The notes under the pieces: generated by a model
Databases searched by the model: none
What the model was told of the DNA's origin: nothing
The model's input: only the letters and a program-made list of their open reading frames with translations
Assembly (NCBI GenBank): GCA_902801475.1
Contig: CADCIO010000006.1
Coordinates: forward strand, 84,736-148,735
Length of the DNA stretch: 64,000 nt
Source of the DNA: an uncultured Bacteroidales bacterium
GTDB taxonomy: Bacteria > Bacteroidota > Bacteroidia > Bacteroidales > Bacteroidaceae
Reading direction: 5' to 3'
Made by a program: the position numbers and the translations under genes
Shown here: piece by piece, positions 61,293-64,000 of the stretch
Position numbering within the stretch: position 1 is the first letter of the stretch
Layout of the letters: every line of letters begins with the position of its first letter

Positions 61293-62848
61293 CTTGCTTT
61301 CTTTTCACTTAAACCCTCTTGGGTAAGAGGAACGAACTTAATCTTTCCATCCTTATCGAAATAGAGATATTCCGCACAAACACTTCGACGACATTGTCCA
61401 CCAGGTTCCCCGTTCTGCATGTATGAACCGTCATGATAGATGTAGTACCACTGGTTCTTGAACTGAATGACAGAAGGATGAATGGTGAATCCATAATTGG
61501 CCGATGTACTTACAAACCCGCCGTATGTCCAAGGACCTTCGATGCTTGTGGCATACGAATATGCCATCTGCTCTGTCTGTACGCCTGGTGCATCACTTGC
61601 ATATACATTATAATAAAGATTGCCACGTTTGAAGAGCCAAGGTCCTTCGGAATAGTTGCGCAATGGCACCTTCTTGATTTCTCCATCTAGTTCAATCATG
61701 TTCTTTTTCAGGCGAACCATGTAGCAGTCACCATTGCCCCAGGCCATCCAAGGAGTTCCGTCATCATCAATAAGAACAGTCGGGTCAATATCTGCATTGC
61801 CACGATGTGAGTCGGGCGTCATATCATCGGTGATAAGAGGTGTGCCATCCGCACGTGCCGGTTTGAAAGGGCCTGTTGGCAAATCGCTGACTGCTACGTC
61901 AATTGTGTGCTGACGATTATCCTTGCGGTCAAGTGTCACATAATAATAGAACTTGCCATTTGCCTCTACCACCTGACCAGCCCACGAGCCACCAGGCTGT
62001 GCATAGGGGAAATCAGCAGCAGAGAGGACGGGACCGTGTGACTGCCAGTGAATCATGTCTGTGCTTGAATAGCAGAACCAACGAGGCATATAGAACCATC
62101 CTCCAACTCCTGTGGCATCTTCACCTACGTAGGCATAGACCGTGTTGCCTACTATGGTAAAAGCAGGATCGGCGGTGAATCTGTCTGTAAACAGGGGGTT
62201 CTGTCCCTCCACACGTTCAAGTGGAGAACCTGAGATTTCAAGGTTGCGGATAGCGCCTTCGCGTACCTGTAGCGCATTGGGGAAACCACCAGGGAATCCG
62301 TGGCCCACAACCCAATTTGAGGCATTATGCCGCAATGCCTTTCCGGGATAAGTGACTGTCTCTGTTTGTCCGTCAACGCTCAGCGAAAGTACCGATTGCT
62401 TCTTCTTCGCATCGTATACAGCCTTAGCCTCCAGTGTGTACCATCGGTCCTTGACCACATTGCTACCAGCCCAGAGACGATGGCCTTGCTCATTCTTGTC
62501 AATAACTTCCACGAAGAAACGTTGAGCCGTATTGTCAAAACCGAGGGAAATGTCGCCTGTTAGCGAATTCTTGCCTATCAGAAAACTGCCTTTCCCCTCT
62601 TTGCAGACAAAGACCTGTTCCGTGCCCAAAGTTCCGCATTTCACCTCCGCCTTCAATCGCCACTCTTTCTGCATATCTTGATAGAAGAGTGGATTCTTGT
62701 CGTCAATCTTGTATTCGCTGACATTCAGACGTAACTCCTTGCCTGGTTCATAATCCTTTATGTTCCAATCTTGGAGGGTATATACTTTTTGTGCATAAGC
62801 GCAAGTTAGTGCAAGCGCGAATTGTAATGTGATAAATAGTTTCTTCAT
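61289..62848 (-). CDS. Secreted GH43-family glycosidase with N-terminal sandwich domain
   Basis: This 519-residue exported enzyme has a signal peptide (KKLFITLQFALALTCAYAQ), an N-terminal jelly-roll-like domain to about 200 (ISLGFDNTAQRFFVEVIDKN) and a GH43-type propeller. In the propeller are the catalytic Asp in RFTADPAFTIVGNTVYAY (near 227), a second Asp in NADIDPTVLIDDDGTPWMAW (near 350) and the acid Glu in NYSEGPWLFKRGNLYYNVYA (near 393). It looks intact. Likely action is removal of arabinose or xylose from plant xylan. It is coupled to the frameshifted GH43 gene (ATGA at 61289-61292) and lies 6 bases after the GH115 remnant. Confidence 0.87.
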   Translation of the reverse strand: MKKLFITLQFALALTCAYAQKVYTLQDWNIKDYEPGKELRLNVSEYKIDDKNPLFYQDMQKEWRLKAEVKCGTLGTEQVFVCKEGKGSFLIGKNSLTGDISLGFDNTAQRFFVEVIDKNEQGHRLWAGSNVVKDRWYTLEAKAVYDAKKKQSVLSLSVDGQTETVTYPGKALRHNASNWVVGHGFPGGFPNALQVREGAIRNLEISGSPLERVEGQNPLFTDRFTADPAFTIVGNTVYAYVGEDATGVGGWFYMPRWFCYSSTDMIHWQSHGPVLSAADFPYAQPGGSWAGQVVEANGKFYYYVTLDRKDNRQHTIDVAVSDLPTGPFKPARADGTPLITDDMTPDSHRGNADIDPTVLIDDDGTPWMAWGNGDCYMVRLKKNMIELDGEIKKVPLRNYSEGPWLFKRGNLYYNVYASDAPGVQTEQMAYSYATSIEGPWTYGGFVSTSANYGFTIHPSVIQFKNQWYYIYHDGSYMQNGEPGGQCRRSVCAEYLYFDKDGKIKFVPLTQEGLSEKKAR

Positions 62849-62854
62849 AATTGT

Positions 62855-63600
62855 TTATTCTTTGCCGTGATAGGATGGATGTTCATTATCAGGATTAATG
62901 ACTAATTTTTCAACTACGATTTCCGGGTCTATCATAACAACTTTAACGGTATGATTGCCTGCTGTAGGTATGTCGAAATCGATGCTGAGCCATCGGAGGT
63001 TGTCGAAAATCTCGCTACGCATCCGTTGACGTGAGCCAGACAGATAGATGTCGCTTGCAGGTCGAGGTAGTGGTTTCAGTACCTTCGAACGTGCAATATT
63101 CTCTTTTGTATATTCATTGAAAGTGTCCACATAACCTTGTCGCGCATCAATGGTCTGCATCTCGCCATCATCGACACGAACACCGATACGGAGTCCGCGT
63201 GCAGGGTTGACAGTTCATAGATGCCAAAGATGGTGCCACGCTTGTCTGAACCCAGTATGACGAGTTTGCCTTTGTCCGTAAAAATCAAATACTGCTCCCA
63301 TTTACCCTGTAGTTCTTTTGATTGCAACTTATATTTCTTGGCAAGCTTGCTTTTCCCTATGGTGGCCACCACAACAGGTGCATTTGCGCTGCCGGTGACA
63401 GCTTTGAGGTCGTGACGCAAATTCTCTACAGCCATTCTTACCCCCTTCCAGTCGAGAGGGTCGTATGTGATGGTGTCCGATGTTCTTGTCAGTTCAATAT
63501 CGGATAGTGAGTGCCGCTTAAAGGTTACAAAATCTGTAGCATATGCTGCATTTGTGCATGCAGCTATCAAAAGTATGTTGATAATTGTTCTTGTCTTCAT
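62855..63600 (-). pseudogene. GH115 alpha-glucuronidase with its catalytic core deleted
   Basis: The minus-strand frame from 63600 begins with a signal peptide and the N-terminal domain of GH115 enzymes (GKWEQYLIFTDKGKLVILGS, then DKRGTIFGIYELS). At about 63208 it passes abruptly into the far C-terminal domain in another frame (NPARGLRIGVRVDDGEMQTI to PSYHGKE). Typical GH115 proteins exceed 800 residues; about 600 including the catalytic barrel are missing. The join is out of frame, so the gene is dead. GH115 removes methyl-glucuronic acid from xylan, in line with the neighbouring GH43 genes. Confidence 0.82.
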
Positions 63601-63640
63601 ATTTGATTATTCAGCCTTTTGATGTTGGAAAGTTTCTTAT

Positions 63641-64000
63641 TTATATATATAGCAGGAGCGTCTTGCTGATTGCCTCTATATGCTCTGGTCTTACCCCACA
63701 ATCTTTTGCTGTATCAGGCCAGGATGCTACTGTGGAGAGAACTTCCTCTATGATATGATTGGCATCGCGTATGCCGATGTTCTGTGCCACAGCCAACAAG
63801 TCCTCCCGAGCAAAGTCATCAGTCTTGCTATTGAGTGAAAGCTGGTGACGGCTTGTCCATCTGCCTGCAGGATTGTATGAATAGCATAAGTCATAAGCTG
63901 GGGCAAACGACCATTTTCCAGCCTTATCCATCAGGCAGTAGCCATCCTGTAGTAGGCATATTCTATGTTTCCGATGCCTTGCGGATTATCGGTTATCTCA
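63641..64000 (-). pseudogene. hipA-like kinase toxin with internal deletion (partial at window edge)
   Basis: Reading from the right edge on the minus strand, one frame gives ITDNPQGIGNIEYAYYRMAT, a HipA-family N-side block. At about 63940 another frame takes over with LMDKAGKWSFAPAYDLCYSY and NPAGRWTSRHQLSLNSK, the C-terminal part of the same family, down to the stop at 63641. The intervening kinase segment with the catalytic loop is absent, so the gene is inactivated. HipA kinases phosphorylate glutamyl-tRNA synthetase in persistence modules. The remainder lies outside the window. Confidence 0.78.

Overview
The window looks like a chromosomal segment of a Gram-negative Bacteroidota, most likely Prevotella or a close relative. 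The evidence is: promoters of the TTTG-N19-25-TAnnTTTG type (for example 22861-22892 and 32237-32268), an lpxC-fabZ fusion next to lpxD and lpxA, no Shine-Dalgarno sequences, a YARHG-domain secreted protein, a HipA-type toxin remnant and xylan-type GH43/GH115 genes. No rRNA or tRNA gene was found. Genus assignment is inference.

Region 1 (1-32190, + strand) is a surface-polysaccharide (capsule or O-antigen) locus. It opens with a phosphonate module: a fused nucleotidyltransferase/cytidylyltransferase/PEP mutase (5' end outside the window), phosphonopyruvate decarboxylase and an iron-alcohol-dehydrogenase-family reductase, followed by a LicD transferase. Then come a Wzx-type flippase, acyltransferases, a Wzy-type polymerase, glycosyltransferases, and two further CDP-activation modules: an IspD/TarI-like cytidylyltransferase with an SDR and a second LicD, and a TagD-like cytidylyltransferase fused to a Gfo/Idh/MocA oxidoreductase with a HisC-like aminotransferase and a TagB/TagF-like transferase. 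The locus ends with WecG-type glycosyltransferases, the initiating polyprenyl-phosphate sugar transferase, a UDP-glucuronate-epimerase-like SDR and a clear terminator. Together these genes suggest a glycan carrying phosphonate and phospho-polyol groups, in the manner of teichoic acid chemistry.

Inside the locus (20150-23900) lies an accessory island: a multi-pass membrane protein coupled to a HEPN protein, plus a PIN toxin-antitoxin pair. It is bracketed by fragments of the 5' end of a wecG-like gene.

Region 2 (32237-59274) is housekeeping: an alpha-2-macroglobulin-like protein; a minus-strand group purM-prfA-pyrF-HD hydrolase; a divergent lpxD-lpxC/fabZ-lpxA-miaA-PBP1A run; minus-strand secreted proteins; aroE-ubiE; purC; phoH; and nrdD-nrdG behind an unusual repeated-hairpin leader.

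Region 3 (59683-64000, - strand) is a xylan-degradation gene group in decay: a frameshifted GH43, an intact GH43, a GH115 with its core deleted and a hipA with an internal deletion.

A thread through the whole window is degenerate 7-bp repeats (GTTAGAG-type and TTGACAG-type) and 9-bp repeats (CACAGATNN-type). They fill intergenic gaps, run into gene ends, and sit in frame inside at least five enzymes, where three heptads encode one 7-residue peptide repeat. All calls come from reading the sequence; no database search was run.
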